A stretch of DNA of 64,000 nt from Lentibacillus sp. JNUCC-1 (GCF_009741735.1 NZ_WHOH01000001.1:1922001-1986000); one strand, 5' to 3'. Counted from the stretch's first letter, positions 1 to 10,196 are shown. Numbers and translations: made by a program. The notes: generated by a model from the letters alone, not told the origin.

Positions 1-3000
1 GCCACAGTGGACTTTGACAGGGAACCCCTTTTAGAAAAAGCGGGTAAATCCAATGTCGACTATGATAATAAAACATTGAGCTGGACAATCGATGTCAACA
101 AGGCAAAGCATCCATTTGGTGATCTTACAATTACAGATACTATTCCAGATGGTTTGAGCCTCGCAGAAGATGATATTGAAATCACCGATGAAGACGGAAA
201 TGATTTTCCTGCAGAGAGTATAGACATCGATCAAAAAGAAGTTACTATCAATCTTAGTGATGTTGGAACAAAGCATCTGACAATAGAGTACACAACAGAT
301 ATTGAAAAATTTGATGTAGATAATTTTAAGAACACCGTTTCAATAGGTGGAGATGGCATCGGTGAGGGTGATCATGATACAGGTCACGAAATTACTCCAC
401 CAGGAAATAGTTTCGATAAAAACTTTGAAGGTATCGATTATAATAAAAAGACCATGGATTGGTCTCTTAAAGTAGATCCAAAAAGAGAAGCGATAACTGA
501 CCTTGAAATTACGGATACTTTCCCAAATCAGGGAATGATTCTAGACGATGACTCTGTAGAGGTTAATCATTCCAATCAAGATAAATCTTTAGTGAAAGGA
601 ACAGATTATACTTTAGAGCCAATAGGTGAAGGCTATCAAAAAGGGTTCACCATCAAACTTATAGGTGACTTCTCATCGTTGGATAAAGGATATTTAACCG
701 TCGATTATACAACTTCCTATGATCCTGAGTTTGAAGTCGGTGGTAATACTTTGGACCCACACGTGAATACAGAGGGAAATGAACAGGTTTATGTAAACAA
801 AGCAAACTATCAAGGAACAACGGAAAATGGTAATGGATTTAATGAGGATAGAGAAGCCGATACTATAGTCAGAGAAGATTCTTGGAACAGCGGTAAAAAA
901 GAAGGAAAGCTCGTTAATGTAGATAGTGATGGCAATTTAGAAGACGGCTGGCAAAGCGGTTCAGAAAGAAAAATAGCCTGGCAACTATATACAAACTACC
1001 AAAAACAAAACCTTGGTGATAACGTAGAAATTACAGACACACTGGACTATAAAGGTGAAATTGATGAGGACAGCATCAAAGTTTCAACGTACGATGTAGA
1101 TTCCGGTGGTAAAACAACGATCAATGAAGATGATGTATTAGATTCATCCAAATATACTGTAAATGTAACTGGCGATGAATTTACATTGACGTTTGATGAA
1201 ACAGTAGAAAAGCGTTACGTTGTGGAATTCTTAACAACCGTACCTGATATTTCTCAGGAAAGATATACCAACAAAGCAACCGTTAAAGTTGGAAGTGATG
1301 AATACCCGTATTCTGGAACAGTAGATTATAAAGAATATGACCATTTTCTGGATAAATCAGCAATTGGCCAAGAAGGTTCTGATGTCTACATTGGTGATGA
1401 AATCGATTGGGAAGTCAATGTAAACGACAGCTTGTCTGTAATCGAAAATCCAGAAATAATAGATACGATTAGTGCTGGACTGGAATATGTCGAAGGCACA
1501 CTCGAAGTTTCAACTAAAGATGGGAAATCATTAAGTGAGGGAACAGATTACACTCTAACAAAAACAACAACAGAAGCAGGGGAAACCGTTCTTACCATTG
1601 AACTCAAGGAAACCTTAGATCAAGCATTAACTCTTAACTACACAACAGTCGTCACTGCCGAAGATGGAGATACAGTGAACAATAAAATTTCTTTAAACGG
1701 TGAAAACATTGAGACCGAAACGATCACTTCGGAAGAACTCACTGCCGAGCAGTTCAGTTGGGTAGAGGGAGAGTTTAATGAAAATCGCGGAGCTTTGCAG
1801 ATTACTAAAGTTGACTCTGAAACAGGAGATCCCATTGCCAACAACCCTGCCACGTTTGAGTTATATTATAATTTAAACGGTGAGCGTGTACAATTTGGTG
1901 ATCAGTATCAAACTGATGAGAACGGACAACTTCTAATTGGTAATTTGCCGCTTAGAACCTATTATGTAAAAGAAGTAGAGGCACCGACCGGCTACATCAT
2001 CGATGGAACTGAACAAGAAATTGATGTAACCGACCCATATGGTTCTGAAGAAAACGTTTATGAGATGGAGTTTACAAACACTGTAGAGAAAACAGACATT
2101 TCCGTTACAAAAGAATGGGAAGATGCCCATGATCAGGATGGTGCCCGCCCAGATTCTGTAGATGTTCAGTTGTTGGCGGATAATGAACCGATAGGAGTTA
2201 GTGAGGAACTCTCGGAAAAGAACGATTGGACCCATGAGTGGAAAAATTTAGATGAATATCAGTCTAATGGAGATAAAATTAACTACACTGTCGAAGAAGT
2301 CGACGTACCTGAAGGATATAAGTCTCAAATTGATAAGGCTGACGATAGTAACATAACCATTACAAACACTTATGAACCGAAAACGATAGATGTTTTAGTT
2401 TCCAAAAAATGGGACGATGCAGAGGATCAGGATGGCTTTCGTCCGAACAACGTCACAGTTAACCTGCTGAATGGCAGTGAAGTTGTGAGAGAAGTAAAAT
2501 TAAATAAAGATAACGGATGGCAGCATACATTCGCGGATTTGCCGAAGTTTGCTGATGGGGTGGAAATTGATTACAGTGTAACAGAGGATTCTGTTGGGCA
2601 TTATTCAACAGACATTGTAACGACCAATACAGAGGAAGGTTTAAGCAGTGTCATAACAAATTCCTATACTCCTGAAAAAACAACTGCAACTGTCACGAAA
2701 GTCTGGAAGGACGGAGAGAATCAAGATGGCAATCGTCCAAAAACAGTTACAGTGCAATTGCTGGCAGATGGGAACCCGCATGGTGATCCGGTAGAAGTTT
2801 CCGCCACAGATAGCTGGACATACACGTGGAAAGGGCTTGACCTGAAATCGGATGGAGAACCAATCGAGTACACAGTTGAAGAAAAGGGAGTTTCCGAAGA
2901 GTATGAAGTGAGTCTTGATAATAAAGACCATGGAAACTTAGTCATTACCAACGCTTATGAACCAGAAACAACAGAAATATCAGTAGCAAAATCTTGGGAT

Positions 3001-5175
3001 GACAACAGTAATCAAGACGGCGTTCGTCCAGATAATGTAACAGTTAATTTACTGGCTGACGGCGAAGTTGAAAGAACAACTGTGTTAAATGCAGAGAAGG
3101 GGTGGAAGCATACGTTTACAGATCTGCCTGTAAATGAGAACGGTGATAAAATTAAGTACACAGTTACTGAGAACAATGTTCCAGAATACAGTTCATCAAT
3201 TGAAGTAGACCCAGAATCAGAGAATGGCTATGTTGTGACAAACACACATACACCTGCTGAAACAAGTGCTACAGTTACAAAAGACTGGAATGATGAGAGG
3301 AACCAGGATGGCAAGCGTCCAGAAAGCATCGAGGTTCAATTAACAGCGGATGGTGAGCCAGTTGGAGAAACGGTTACCTTGTCTAAAAAAGATAAGTGGT
3401 CGCATACTTGGAACGGACTGGACCTGTATGCTGATGGGAAAGAGATTGATTATTCAGTGAAAGAACTGGATGTTCCAGAAAAGTACACTGTCACCGTTAA
3501 TGATAAGAATCATGGAAACATAATCATTACCAATAGCTATATACCTGAAAGGACAGAAGTTCCTGTTATAAAAATATGGGATGATGCTGATGACCAAGAC
3601 GGAGAACGTCCTGCACACATCAAACTTAATTTACTGAATGATCGTGGAGAAATTGTCAAATCCGCAGTCGTTCAAGAACAAGAAGGCAATGAATGGGAAT
3701 ACACTTTCACGGATATACCGAAGTACGAGAAGGGTAAGGAAATCAACTACCGGGTAACAGAAGACTTTGTTTCAGATTACTCTACAACCATTGAAGAGAA
3801 CCCGGAAGCGGAAAATGGATTTGTAGTTAAAAACGCTTATACCCCTGAAAAAACAAGTGTTACAGTTACAAAAGGCTGGAATGATGAAGAGAACCAGGAT
3901 GGAAAGCGTCCGGAAAGTATTGATGTTCAATTAACAGCTGATGGTGAACCAGTTGGAGAAGCGGTTACCTTATCAAAAGCAGAAAATTGGACGCATACCT
4001 GGAGCGAACTGGACCAATATGCTGATGGCGAAGAAATTGACTACTCAGTGGAAGAACTGGATGTTCCAGAGGCGTATACTGTAACAATTAATGATAAGAA
4101 TCATGGAAACATCATGATTACCAACAGTTATACACCTGAAAAGACAGAAGTTCCTGTAACAAAAACGTGGAAGGATGATGATAACCAGGACGGTACTCGT
4201 TCAAAGGCTATCACTGTAAATCTCTTGGCAAACAGTAAAATTGTCGACACAGTTGTTGTAACTAAAACAGATAACTGGAAGTATACCTTTACCAACTTAT
4301 CGAAATACGAAGCTGGTGAGGAAATAGAATACACAATAACAGAGAATGCTGTAGAAGGTTACGATACCACTATTGGTGGTTACAACATCGTAAACCTCCG
4401 CGTCGGCGAAACTGAAGTGATGGGTGAAAAAACGTGGTTGGATGATACCTCTGAAGTTCGCCCTGATACTATTACCGTCAATTTGCTGCAGAACGGTGAA
4501 AAAATCAGTACTAAAGAAGTGACAGCAGAAGATGACTGGGCATACAGCTTTACCGACCTCGAAAAGTTTGACGAGCAAGGTGTGGAATACGAGTACACAG
4601 TTGAAGAAAAACCAGTTGATGGTTACAAAACAACCATCAACGGCTTCGATATCACAAACACTCGGGTAGGCTTAACGGATCTTGAAGTGTCTAAGACTTG
4701 GAAAGGTGATACTTCAGAAGATCGGCCAGATGCCATTACTGTTGACTTGTTGCAAAATGGTGAAGTGATTAAGACGGTTGATATCACATCTGATATGGAT
4801 TGGACGCACACATTTACAGAACTGGATCAGTACGATGACCAGGGTGGCGCATATGTGTACTCAGTCCAGGAGCATGAGGTCAAAGGTTATACTTCAATGA
4901 CTGAAGAAGTAGACGGTGGATTTGAAATTACGAATACACTAGACGTGACACCGCCTGAACCAGAAGATCCAAAAGACCCTCAGGACCCTGAGGATCCAAA
5001 TGATCCTGGCGACCCAGGCAGCCCAACTGACCCAAGCGATCCAAATGATCCGAATCAACCGGATAACACATTGCCAAAAACGGCAACGAACATGTTTAAC
5101 CTGCTAATCATCGGGCTTCTGCTTGCTGCAAGCGGAATAACTTTGATGGCATACAGAAAACGTAGAGAAGCATAA
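1..5175 (+). CDS. Sortase-anchored Cna_B-repeat surface adhesin, 5' end outside window
   Basis: The reading frame is open from base 1, so the signal peptide and true start lie upstream; about 1,724 residues are visible. The N-terminal ~600 residues hold several bacterial adhesin (SdrG/isopeptide-type) domains with repeated ITDT motifs. Then comes one SpaA-like domain (about bases 1790-2085) and ten tandem Cna_B domains (about 2090-4945), each with a K-x-W, NQDG-x-RP and ITN/VTN pattern, the last two shorter. A Pro-Asp linker (DPNDPGDP type) leads to LPKTA, a hydrophobic segment and a KRR tail, which is a classical cell-wall sorting signal. Cna_B domains usually carry self-made isopeptide bonds and act as stiff stalks. 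The protein is strongly Asp/Glu rich, as expected for a salt-exposed protein. The ligand cannot be read from sequence. LPxTA differs from the commonest LPxTG, so a dedicated sortase is possible but none is in the window. Confidence 0.9.
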   Translation, partial: ATVDFDREPLLEKAGKSNVDYDNKTLSWTIDVNKAKHPFGDLTITDTIPDGLSLAEDDIEITDEDGNDFPAESIDIDQKEVTINLSDVGTKHLTIEYTTDIEKFDVDNFKNTVSIGGDGIGEGDHDTGHEITPPGNSFDKNFEGIDYNKKTMDWSLKVDPKREAITDLEITDTFPNQGMILDDDSVEVNHSNQDKSLVKGTDYTLEPIGEGYQKGFTIKLIGDFSSLDKGYLTVDYTTSYDPEFEVGGNTLDPHVNTEGNEQVYVNKANYQGTTENGNGFNEDREADTIVREDSWNSGKKEGKLVNVDSDGNLEDGWQSGSERKIAWQLYTNYQKQNLGDNVEITDTLDYKGEIDEDSIKVSTYDVDSGGKTTINEDDVLDSSKYTVNVTGDEFTLTFDETVEKRYVVEFLTTVPDISQERYTNKATVKVGSDEYPYSGTVDYKEYDHFLDKSAIGQEGSDVYIGDEIDWEVNVNDSLSVIENPEIIDTISAGLEYVEGTLEVSTKDGKSLSEGTDYTLTKTTTEAGETVLTIELKETLDQALTLNYTTVVTAEDGDTVNNKISLNGENIETETITSEELTAEQFSWVEGEFNENRGALQITKVDSETGDPIANNPATFELYYNLNGERVQFGDQYQTDENGQLLIGNLPLRTYYVKEVEAPTGYIIDGTEQEIDVTDPYGSEENVYEMEFTNTVEKTDISVTKEWEDAHDQDGARPDSVDVQLLADNEPIGVSEELSEKNDWTHEWKNLDEYQSNGDKINYTVEEVDVPEGYKSQIDKADDSNITITNTYEPKTIDVLVSKKWDDAEDQDGFRPNNVTVNLLNGSEVVREVKLNKDNGWQHTFADLPKFADGVEIDYSVTEDSVGHYSTDIVTTNTEEGLSSVITNSYTPEKTTATVTKVWKDGENQDGNRPKTVTVQLLADGNPHGDPVEVSATDSWTYTWKGLDLKSDGEPIEYTVEEKGVSEEYEVSLDNKDHGNLVITNAYEPETTEISVAKSWDDNSNQDGVRPDNVTVNLLADGEVERTTVLNAEKGWKHTFTDLPVNENGDKIKYTVTENNVPEYSSSIEVDPESENGYVVTNTHTPAETSATVTKDWNDERNQDGKRPESIEVQLTADGEPVGETVTLSKKDKWSHTWNGLDLYADGKEIDYSVKELDVPEKYTVTVNDKNHGNIIITNSYIPERTEVPVIKIWDDADDQDGERPAHIKLNLLNDRGEIVKSAVVQEQEGNEWEYTFTDIPKYEKGKEINYRVTEDFVSDYSTTIEENPEAENGFVVKNAYTPEKTSVTVTKGWNDEENQDGKRPESIDVQLTADGEPVGEAVTLSKAENWTHTWSELDQYADGEEIDYSVEELDVPEAYTVTINDKNHGNIMITNSYTPEKTEVPVTKTWKDDDNQDGTRSKAITVNLLANSKIVDTVVVTKTDNWKYTFTNLSKYEAGEEIEYTITENAVEGYDTTIGGYNIVNLRVGETEVMGEKTWLDDTSEVRPDTITVNLLQNGEKISTKEVTAEDDWAYSFTDLEKFDEQGVEYEYTVEEKPVDGYKTTINGFDITNTRVGLTDLEVSKTWKGDTSEDRPDAITVDLLQNGEVIKTVDITSDMDWTHTFTELDQYDDQGGAYVYSVQEHEVKGYTSMTEEVDGGFEITNTLDVTPPEPEDPKDPQDPEDPNDPGDPGSPTDPSDPNDPNQPDNTLPKTATNMFNLLIIGLLLAASGITLMAYRKRREA

Positions 5176-5183
5176 AAAAAGAA

Positions 5184-5230
5184 AAGGCCGGGCCCCAGAA
5201 CTTTAATTCCAGGAGGCCCGGCCCTTTTTA
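5184..5230. terminator. Bidirectional rho-independent terminator
   Basis: A GC-rich stem (GGCCGGGCC paired with GGCCCGGCC) lies between the stop codon of the adhesin and that of the converging kinase gene, with A-rich sequence on the left and T-rich on the right. It can therefore terminate both genes. Confidence 0.9.
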
Positions 5231-5232
5231 TA

Positions 5233-8200
5233 TCATTTCGGAATTATGAAGCGCATTTTAGTGCCTTTTTCTTTTTGGCTTTGGATGATCAGACCGTTTC
5301 CGAATTGTTGTTTGAGTCGTTTGTTTGTGTTGGCGAGGGCGACGGAACTTCCATTTTCCGATCCTTCTTTTAGAAGAGACTGTGCTTTCTCTTCATCCAT
5401 TCCTACACCGTCATCTTCTACTTCGACGACCCAATGGTCATCTGTGTCGAGCGCTCTAATCCAAATGGTCCCGCCAGCCGGCCGTTTCAGGATGCCGTGT
5501 TTGACGGCATTTTCAACGAGTGGCTGGATTGAGAGTGGCGGAATGAGGATGGTGCCGTGCTCATCAATCTTCCATATCACTTTCACACGGTCTTCAAACC
5601 GCGCCTGTTCAATATATAAATAAGCCTTCATTAAATCGATTTCTGCATCAATGGTGATCAGGTCTTCTGTGTTAAAGAAATCAACACTCTTGCGTAAATA
5701 ATCGCTAAAGGCATCTAAAAGTTGGATCATCTTGTCGTGGTCCACTTCACTTAATGCCGCGATGGTGTTGAGTGTGTTAAACAAGAAGTGGGGCTGAATC
5801 TGGGCTTGTAGCCAGGAAGCTTCAGTTCTGAGTTGTCTTTTGACTGCGTATTTCAGCGATGTCAGAGCTGCTGCGCGTGCTTTAAGCTCTACAGCTGTGA
5901 CGGGTTTTGTGACGTAATCATTTGCGCCCGCTTTAAAGCCCGTATCAATGTCTTCTTGCTGCTGTCGGGCGGTGAGCAGAATTACTGGTAATTCTGCAAT
6001 GGTATATGTTTTGCGTACCTGTCGGGTGAATTCATACCCTGACATTTCCGGCATCATGACGTCTGAGATGATCAAGTCCCATTCGCCTTCTTTAAGAAAG
6101 CCAAGAGCTTCGGCACCGCTGCTGGCACTGGTTACCTGATAGTCTTCGGCCAGAATCTGATGAAGGATTTGCTGATTGACAGGGTCATCTTCCACCAGCA
6201 GCACTTTAGCCCGTTCATCCAGTGTGCCTTCAGTATCATCTGGATTATGCGCAAATGCCCCTTCATTACTTGTAGCGGCTGTTTCGGCTATCGCAACCTT
6301 CTCGTTTTTTCCTGCTTCAGCGAGTGGAAGGGAGAATGTAAAGGTGGTTCTTTTTCCAGGCTGTGACTCTGCCATAATAAAGCCGCCGTGAAGTTCAACC
6401 AATTGGCGGCAAATGGATAGACCCAACCCGACCCCTTCTTGTACATGGTTTGTACTCTGTTCTTGTTCATAAGGCTGAAAAATGGTTTTCAGATGCTTGG
6501 GCTGTATACCAATTCCGGTATCCGTAACATGGATAAGCGCCATTGATGTCTCATCATCGACATCGGCTGAAATCGTAACCGTGCCTGAATTGGTAAACTT
6601 AATGCTGTTGTGGAGCAGGTTAAACATAATTTGTATCACACGGTTCTCATCTGCATAAATCTCTGGAAACGCGGAATCTATTTTCATCTTAAATGTAATC
6701 GGCTTATGTTGTGAGAACGTCCGGGTCATATCAACTACTGCTGTTGCAAGTGCACTTAGATTAAAACGGACGGGGTTCAATCTGATGCTTTGATCTTTAA
6801 GCCGTGTTGCATCCAATAGGTCATTTAAGCTAAATGTCATACGTTGGGCGAGCTGACGTAGTGTATTGAGCTGTTGGTAATCATGAGTCGATTGCGCTTT
6901 CTTATCTTCCAGGACCGAGTCGGCAATATTGACAATCCCCTGTAACGGTGTTCGTAATTCATGTGATGTGTTGGCCAAAAATTCATCTTTTCTGCGATCG
7001 GTCTCTTTCAGTTCTTCGGTCTGTTGCTTATTCAGATCCATGACACGAATATGTCTTCGGAATAAAAGCAGTGCGATAACGAAGATGGAGACAATGAAAT
7101 CAAATGGGTAGTACGGAATTGTTATGGCCCCTGCTTTAATGCCCGCTCCCCAAAGAACATTGGAGCTGTAACTTGTAATAAAAAGCAAAATAAGCATAGC
7201 GTCAGGGAAACCTCGTCGCACAGCTTTAATGGTTTGATAGAATAAAAATGTAATGGCTGTGAGATAATAAATCGCAATCATATTTATCAGGTATGTATAA
7301 TGCTCAAACGGGACTAGAAGCTGTCCGAGACAAAATAAGCCATATAAAAAGTACAATACATAATAGAATCGTGTTTTTAATCCGAATAAGTGCTTAATGA
7401 ATAATAACATCGTGAACAACGTGGTGTTAAATAACAACAAAAGCAGCTTGTACTGGGTTTCCAGCTGCAGCGGCAATTGAACAACGACTTCATCATCAAT
7501 TAAGATTGCAATTGTTGACAATATCAGCATGACTCCGTAATAAAGCAGTTCCCGTTGAAATCTACCTTTCCCGAGAAGGAATATGGCAAACGCATATAAA
7601 CTATGCATGAGGTAAAGAATGCTCACTGCAATTTGTAAGGTTGTTGAATGATTCATCTCTTGATAAACAGCCGTTTCTGTCCCGATTTTTACTGCCTCTT
7701 TTAACCCGCCGGAAAAAGGAATCTCAAAATTGGATGTGTGAATGATCAGATCAATTTCATCAGCATTTGAGTGGAATGGGACAACGAAAGGTCCTTTTTC
7801 AGTGTTCCCAGCACCCTTTTCTGTGTCCACAGCGTTCTGGTGCCCCACCAACTCACCGTTAATGTATACTTCGGCAGCAGATGAAATGCTCATGAAACGC
7901 AAGCCATAAAAGGTTTGATCATCATCCGGCAACTGAATAGACAGCCGGTAACTGCCATAACCATATGCAGGCTCATCCCCCTGTTTGTCCACCACTTGAC
8001 GCCAATCCCCTGGTACGTCAACACCGTTTGCTGATTGCAAAGGTTTATTAGGTTTGACGAAGGTATTAGGATAAAATCTCCATTGGCCGTCTAAGGAGTA
8101 GAGATGATTGTCAGTAAAGCTCATATCACTTAAATCAATTATTCCATTTTCGGCTTTCGGTCCGTCAATCGGCTGATGATAGAAAAGCCACCCAAGCCGG

Positions 8201-8280
8201 AAAGATGAAAGCAAAATCAAAAAAATGATAATGGTTAAGAAGATGTTCTTTTTTGACATGATTTGATTGGTTTGATTCAT
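5233..8280 (-). CDS. 7TMR-DISM hybrid sensor histidine kinase with extra LytS-type kinase module
   Basis: Membrane sensor of 1,015 residues. Order: an N-terminal membrane anchor; an extracellular beta-rich 7TMR-DISM-type sensor (residues ~45-195, with LDGQWRFYP); seven membrane helices (~205-415); HisKA with SHELRTPLQG (phospho-His near 440); HATPase (N box HNSIKFT, GIGIQP, GLGLSICRQL); a REC domain (~695-810, VEDD, SDVMMP, KP); and a second kinase module of the His_kinase/LytS type (QPHFLFNTLN, then VENAVKHG). A polar-group kinase followed by a receiver and a LytS-type kinase in one chain suggests an internal relay. No response regulator is adjacent, so the output partner is unknown. A GGGGG tract lies just upstream of the ATG. 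The divergent neighbour is salA. The DISM ligand is unknown; such sensors often bind carbohydrates. Confidence 0.88.
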   Translation of the reverse strand: MNQTNQIMSKKNIFLTIIIFLILLSSFRLGWLFYHQPIDGPKAENGIIDLSDMSFTDNHLYSLDGQWRFYPNTFVKPNKPLQSANGVDVPGDWRQVVDKQGDEPAYGYGSYRLSIQLPDDDQTFYGLRFMSISSAAEVYINGELVGHQNAVDTEKGAGNTEKGPFVVPFHSNADEIDLIIHTSNFEIPFSGGLKEAVKIGTETAVYQEMNHSTTLQIAVSILYLMHSLYAFAIFLLGKGRFQRELLYYGVMLILSTIAILIDDEVVVQLPLQLETQYKLLLLLFNTTLFTMLLFIKHLFGLKTRFYYVLYFLYGLFCLGQLLVPFEHYTYLINMIAIYYLTAITFLFYQTIKAVRRGFPDAMLILLFITSYSSNVLWGAGIKAGAITIPYYPFDFIVSIFVIALLLFRRHIRVMDLNKQQTEELKETDRRKDEFLANTSHELRTPLQGIVNIADSVLEDKKAQSTHDYQQLNTLRQLAQRMTFSLNDLLDATRLKDQSIRLNPVRFNLSALATAVVDMTRTFSQHKPITFKMKIDSAFPEIYADENRVIQIMFNLLHNSIKFTNSGTVTISADVDDETSMALIHVTDTGIGIQPKHLKTIFQPYEQEQSTNHVQEGVGLGLSICRQLVELHGGFIMAESQPGKRTTFTFSLPLAEAGKNEKVAIAETAATSNEGAFAHNPDDTEGTLDERAKVLLVEDDPVNQQILHQILAEDYQVTSASSGAEALGFLKEGEWDLIISDVMMPEMSGYEFTRQVRKTYTIAELPVILLTARQQQEDIDTGFKAGANDYVTKPVTAVELKARAAALTSLKYAVKRQLRTEASWLQAQIQPHFLFNTLNTIAALSEVDHDKMIQLLDAFSDYLRKSVDFFNTEDLITIDAEIDLMKAYLYIEQARFEDRVKVIWKIDEHGTILIPPLSIQPLVENAVKHGILKRPAGGTIWIRALDTDDHWVVEVEDDGVGMDEEKAQSLLKEGSENGSSVALANTNKRLKQQFGNGLIIQSQKEKGTKMRFIIPK

Positions 8281-8452
8281 AGTGTGTCCCCCGGGTCATG
8301 CTTCGTAACTCAAGTATACGAGACCAGTGACTATTTTGCACCCTATGATTCGTATCACTTAGAAAATACAGTGTTTATGTTATACTTGGACATGAAGGTC
8401 AAGCTGGCGATGTTTGATCTTGACAGATGGCTGAAAGGGATGGTGAATCAGA

Positions 8453-9523
8453 TTGTTGACGAAAGAAGAAGTAATAGATCTGCTTAACCCTGTAAAGGAC
8501 CCATTTTTACATAAAACGCTTGAGGAAACTGATGGAATTGTCAGTGTTACCGTCAAGGAAGAGAAAAACCATGTGAGTGTTAAAGTGGGCATTTCCAAGC
8601 TGAACACTGGTGAGCAGATGCAGATGCAGCAGGAGATCGTCCAGATTTTGAAGAAGAATGGGGCGACAACAGTTGGTTTAAGATTCGAACAGCTCCCTGA
8701 TGAAGTGATTCAGAAATATCAGGATACAGCTGGCGATGATAAAAAAGATACCATACTTGGCGGCAGTTCACAGCCGACGTTTATAGCAGTAGCAAGTGGC
8801 AAGGGCGGTGTGGGTAAATCCACTGTCACGGTAAACCTTGCTATGGCGTTGAAGCGGCTGGGTAAGCGTGTCGGGATAATTGACGCGGACATTTATGGTT
8901 TCAGTGTACCGGATATGATGGGCATCGAATACCGTCCGGCTGTTCGCGGAGAGAAGATTATTCCGGTTGATCGCTTTGGGGTGAAAGTCATTTCCATGGG
9001 TTTCTTTGTTGAAGATAATTCACCGATTATCTGGCGCGGGCCGATGCTCGGCAAAATGATTAATAGCTTCTTTTCGGAAGTGGAGTGGGGCGATCTGGAC
9101 TACCTACTTCTCGACCTGCCACCAGGAACAGGAGATATTGCAATGGACGTCCATGACCTCCTGCCATCCTGTAAAGAAGTTATTGTGACAACCCCGCATC
9201 CGTCTGCAGCATTTGTCGCAGCACGTGCAGGGCAGATGGCACTCAAGACAGAACATGAAATACTCGGTGTCATTGAAAATATGGCATATTATGAAAGCAA
9301 GAAGACCGGAGAAAAAGAATACGTCTTCGGTAAAGGCGGCGGAGAGAAGCTTGCTGAAGTTCTCGGCACAAAAGTACTCGGTCATCTTCCGCTCATGCAG
9401 CCCTATGAAGATGAAGATGAATTCGCACCATCTGTTTATCAGCAGGACCATCCATTAGGTCAGGAGTACCACAGAATGGCGTCAAAAATTGTTGCGAAAA
9501 TTGAAGAAGCGGAAGAAGTATAA
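8453..9523 (+). CDS. salA: Mrp/NBP35-family P-loop ATPase SalA
   Basis: A 356-residue protein with an N-terminal DUF59/MIP18-like domain (about residues 1-85) and a ParA/MinD-type ATPase with deviant Walker A GKGGVGKST near residue 120. In B. subtilis, SalA is an ATP-dependent transcription factor that represses scoC; other family members carry Fe-S clusters. The C-terminal CxxC found in Fe-S carrier members is absent here: the matching region reads ENMAYYES, with no cysteine. That fits the SalA type rather than an Fe-S carrier. The start is TTG, with GGTGA six bases upstream. The order salA-gerD-kbaA-pdaB-rrn matches the Bacillus chromosome and supports the name. Confidence 0.87.
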   Translation: MLTKEEVIDLLNPVKDPFLHKTLEETDGIVSVTVKEEKNHVSVKVGISKLNTGEQMQMQQEIVQILKKNGATTVGLRFEQLPDEVIQKYQDTAGDDKKDTILGGSSQPTFIAVASGKGGVGKSTVTVNLAMALKRLGKRVGIIDADIYGFSVPDMMGIEYRPAVRGEKIIPVDRFGVKVISMGFFVEDNSPIIWRGPMLGKMINSFFSEVEWGDLDYLLLDLPPGTGDIAMDVHDLLPSCKEVIVTTPHPSAAFVAARAGQMALKTEHEILGVIENMAYYESKKTGEKEYVFGKGGGEKLAEVLGTKVLGHLPLMQPYEDEDEFAPSVYQQDHPLGQEYHRMASKIVAKIEEAEEV

Positions 9524-9548
9524 AAGGAAGGGCCCAGCCCTTCCTTTT
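9522..9548. terminator. Bidirectional terminator between salA and gerD
   Basis: Stem AAAAGGAAGGGC paired with GCCCTTCCTTTT, starting inside the salA stop codon and ending just before the gerD stop codon. A/T tracts on both sides let it serve the two converging genes. Confidence 0.85.
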
Positions 9549-9551
9549 AGC

Positions 9552-10196
9552 TTATCCGCCTTCTGAACCGCTTCCACCTCCACCTTCTCCACCACTTCCA
9601 CCGCCTTCAGGTTGCTCTTCTTCCTTCTTTCCTCCGCTTTCTTTCCCAGCTGCTTGTTTTTCGGCTGCTTTTAGCAAGATATCTTGCATCTTTGCTTGAA
9701 ATGTCGGGGTTTCCAGTGTCTTTTGGATCGTTTCCTCTAGATGGGCGCTGAATTCCTGACTTTTAATCACAGTCAAGTATTGCTCGGTCATTTTTGGATC
9801 CTTTAATATTTCCAGCATTTGTTTTTGAAACTCCGCATCTTGCATTAAGGCTTTCATGAGCTCCTTTTGTTCTTTAGACATGGATTCTGCATACTTTTTA
9901 ACAAACTCCGGGTCCTCGAACAACTTCTTCCACATTTCAGCCCCCTTTTCGGAAGCCATGGATTCGTTAATCGCATTTTTAACCATATCCGATTCCATCA
10001 CGAGATGCTGTTTCATTTTTTCATCTGATAAAATTTCATTAAGGGCTTTTTTGCCATCTTCTGTCTGTAATATGTCAACGACCATTTTTTTCGTCGTCTC
10101 ATAATCGGCTTCTTTTGCTGACTCACCTTCTCCTCCACATGCGGAGATAACGATGATGGATAAGAGAGACAGCGACATGATGATTTTGCGTATCAT
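9552..10196 (-). CDS. gerD: Spore germination lipoprotein GerD
   Basis: Lipoprotein of 214 residues. The start at 10196 is chosen because AAAGGAGG lies just upstream and gives a proper lipoprotein signal (MIRKIIMSLSLLS, lipobox ISAC, then GGEGES). The upstream in-frame ATG would put 31 extra residues before the signal peptide. The body is helical and repeats short ExxKK / PEFVKK / DAEFQKQ units, and the tail is Gly/Ser/Glu rich. GerD is a spore inner-membrane lipoprotein needed to cluster germinant receptors and for fast nutrient germination. It normally sits between salA and kbaA, as here. A forespore sigma-G promoter is expected but I could not assign one with confidence. Confidence 0.9.
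   Translation of the reverse strand: MIRKIIMSLSLLSIIVISACGGEGESAKEADYETTKKMVVDILQTEDGKKALNEILSDEKMKQHLVMESDMVKNAINESMASEKGAEMWKKLFEDPEFVKKYAESMSKEQKELMKALMQDAEFQKQMLEILKDPKMTEQYLTVIKSQEFSAHLEETIQKTLETPTFQAKMQDILLKAAEKQAAGKESGGKKEEEQPEGGGSGGEGGGGSGSEGG

Noticed and set aside
31..4811. Several minus-strand frames of 60-100 residues inside the adhesin gene
   Set aside because: Antisense to a repeated, acidic coding sequence; codon bias of the true frame creates them.
2090..4945. Regular ~270-bp periodicity, briefly considered as a repeat array or CRISPR
   Set aside because: The units are coding Cna_B domains; no short identical repeats with unique spacers occur anywhere in the window.
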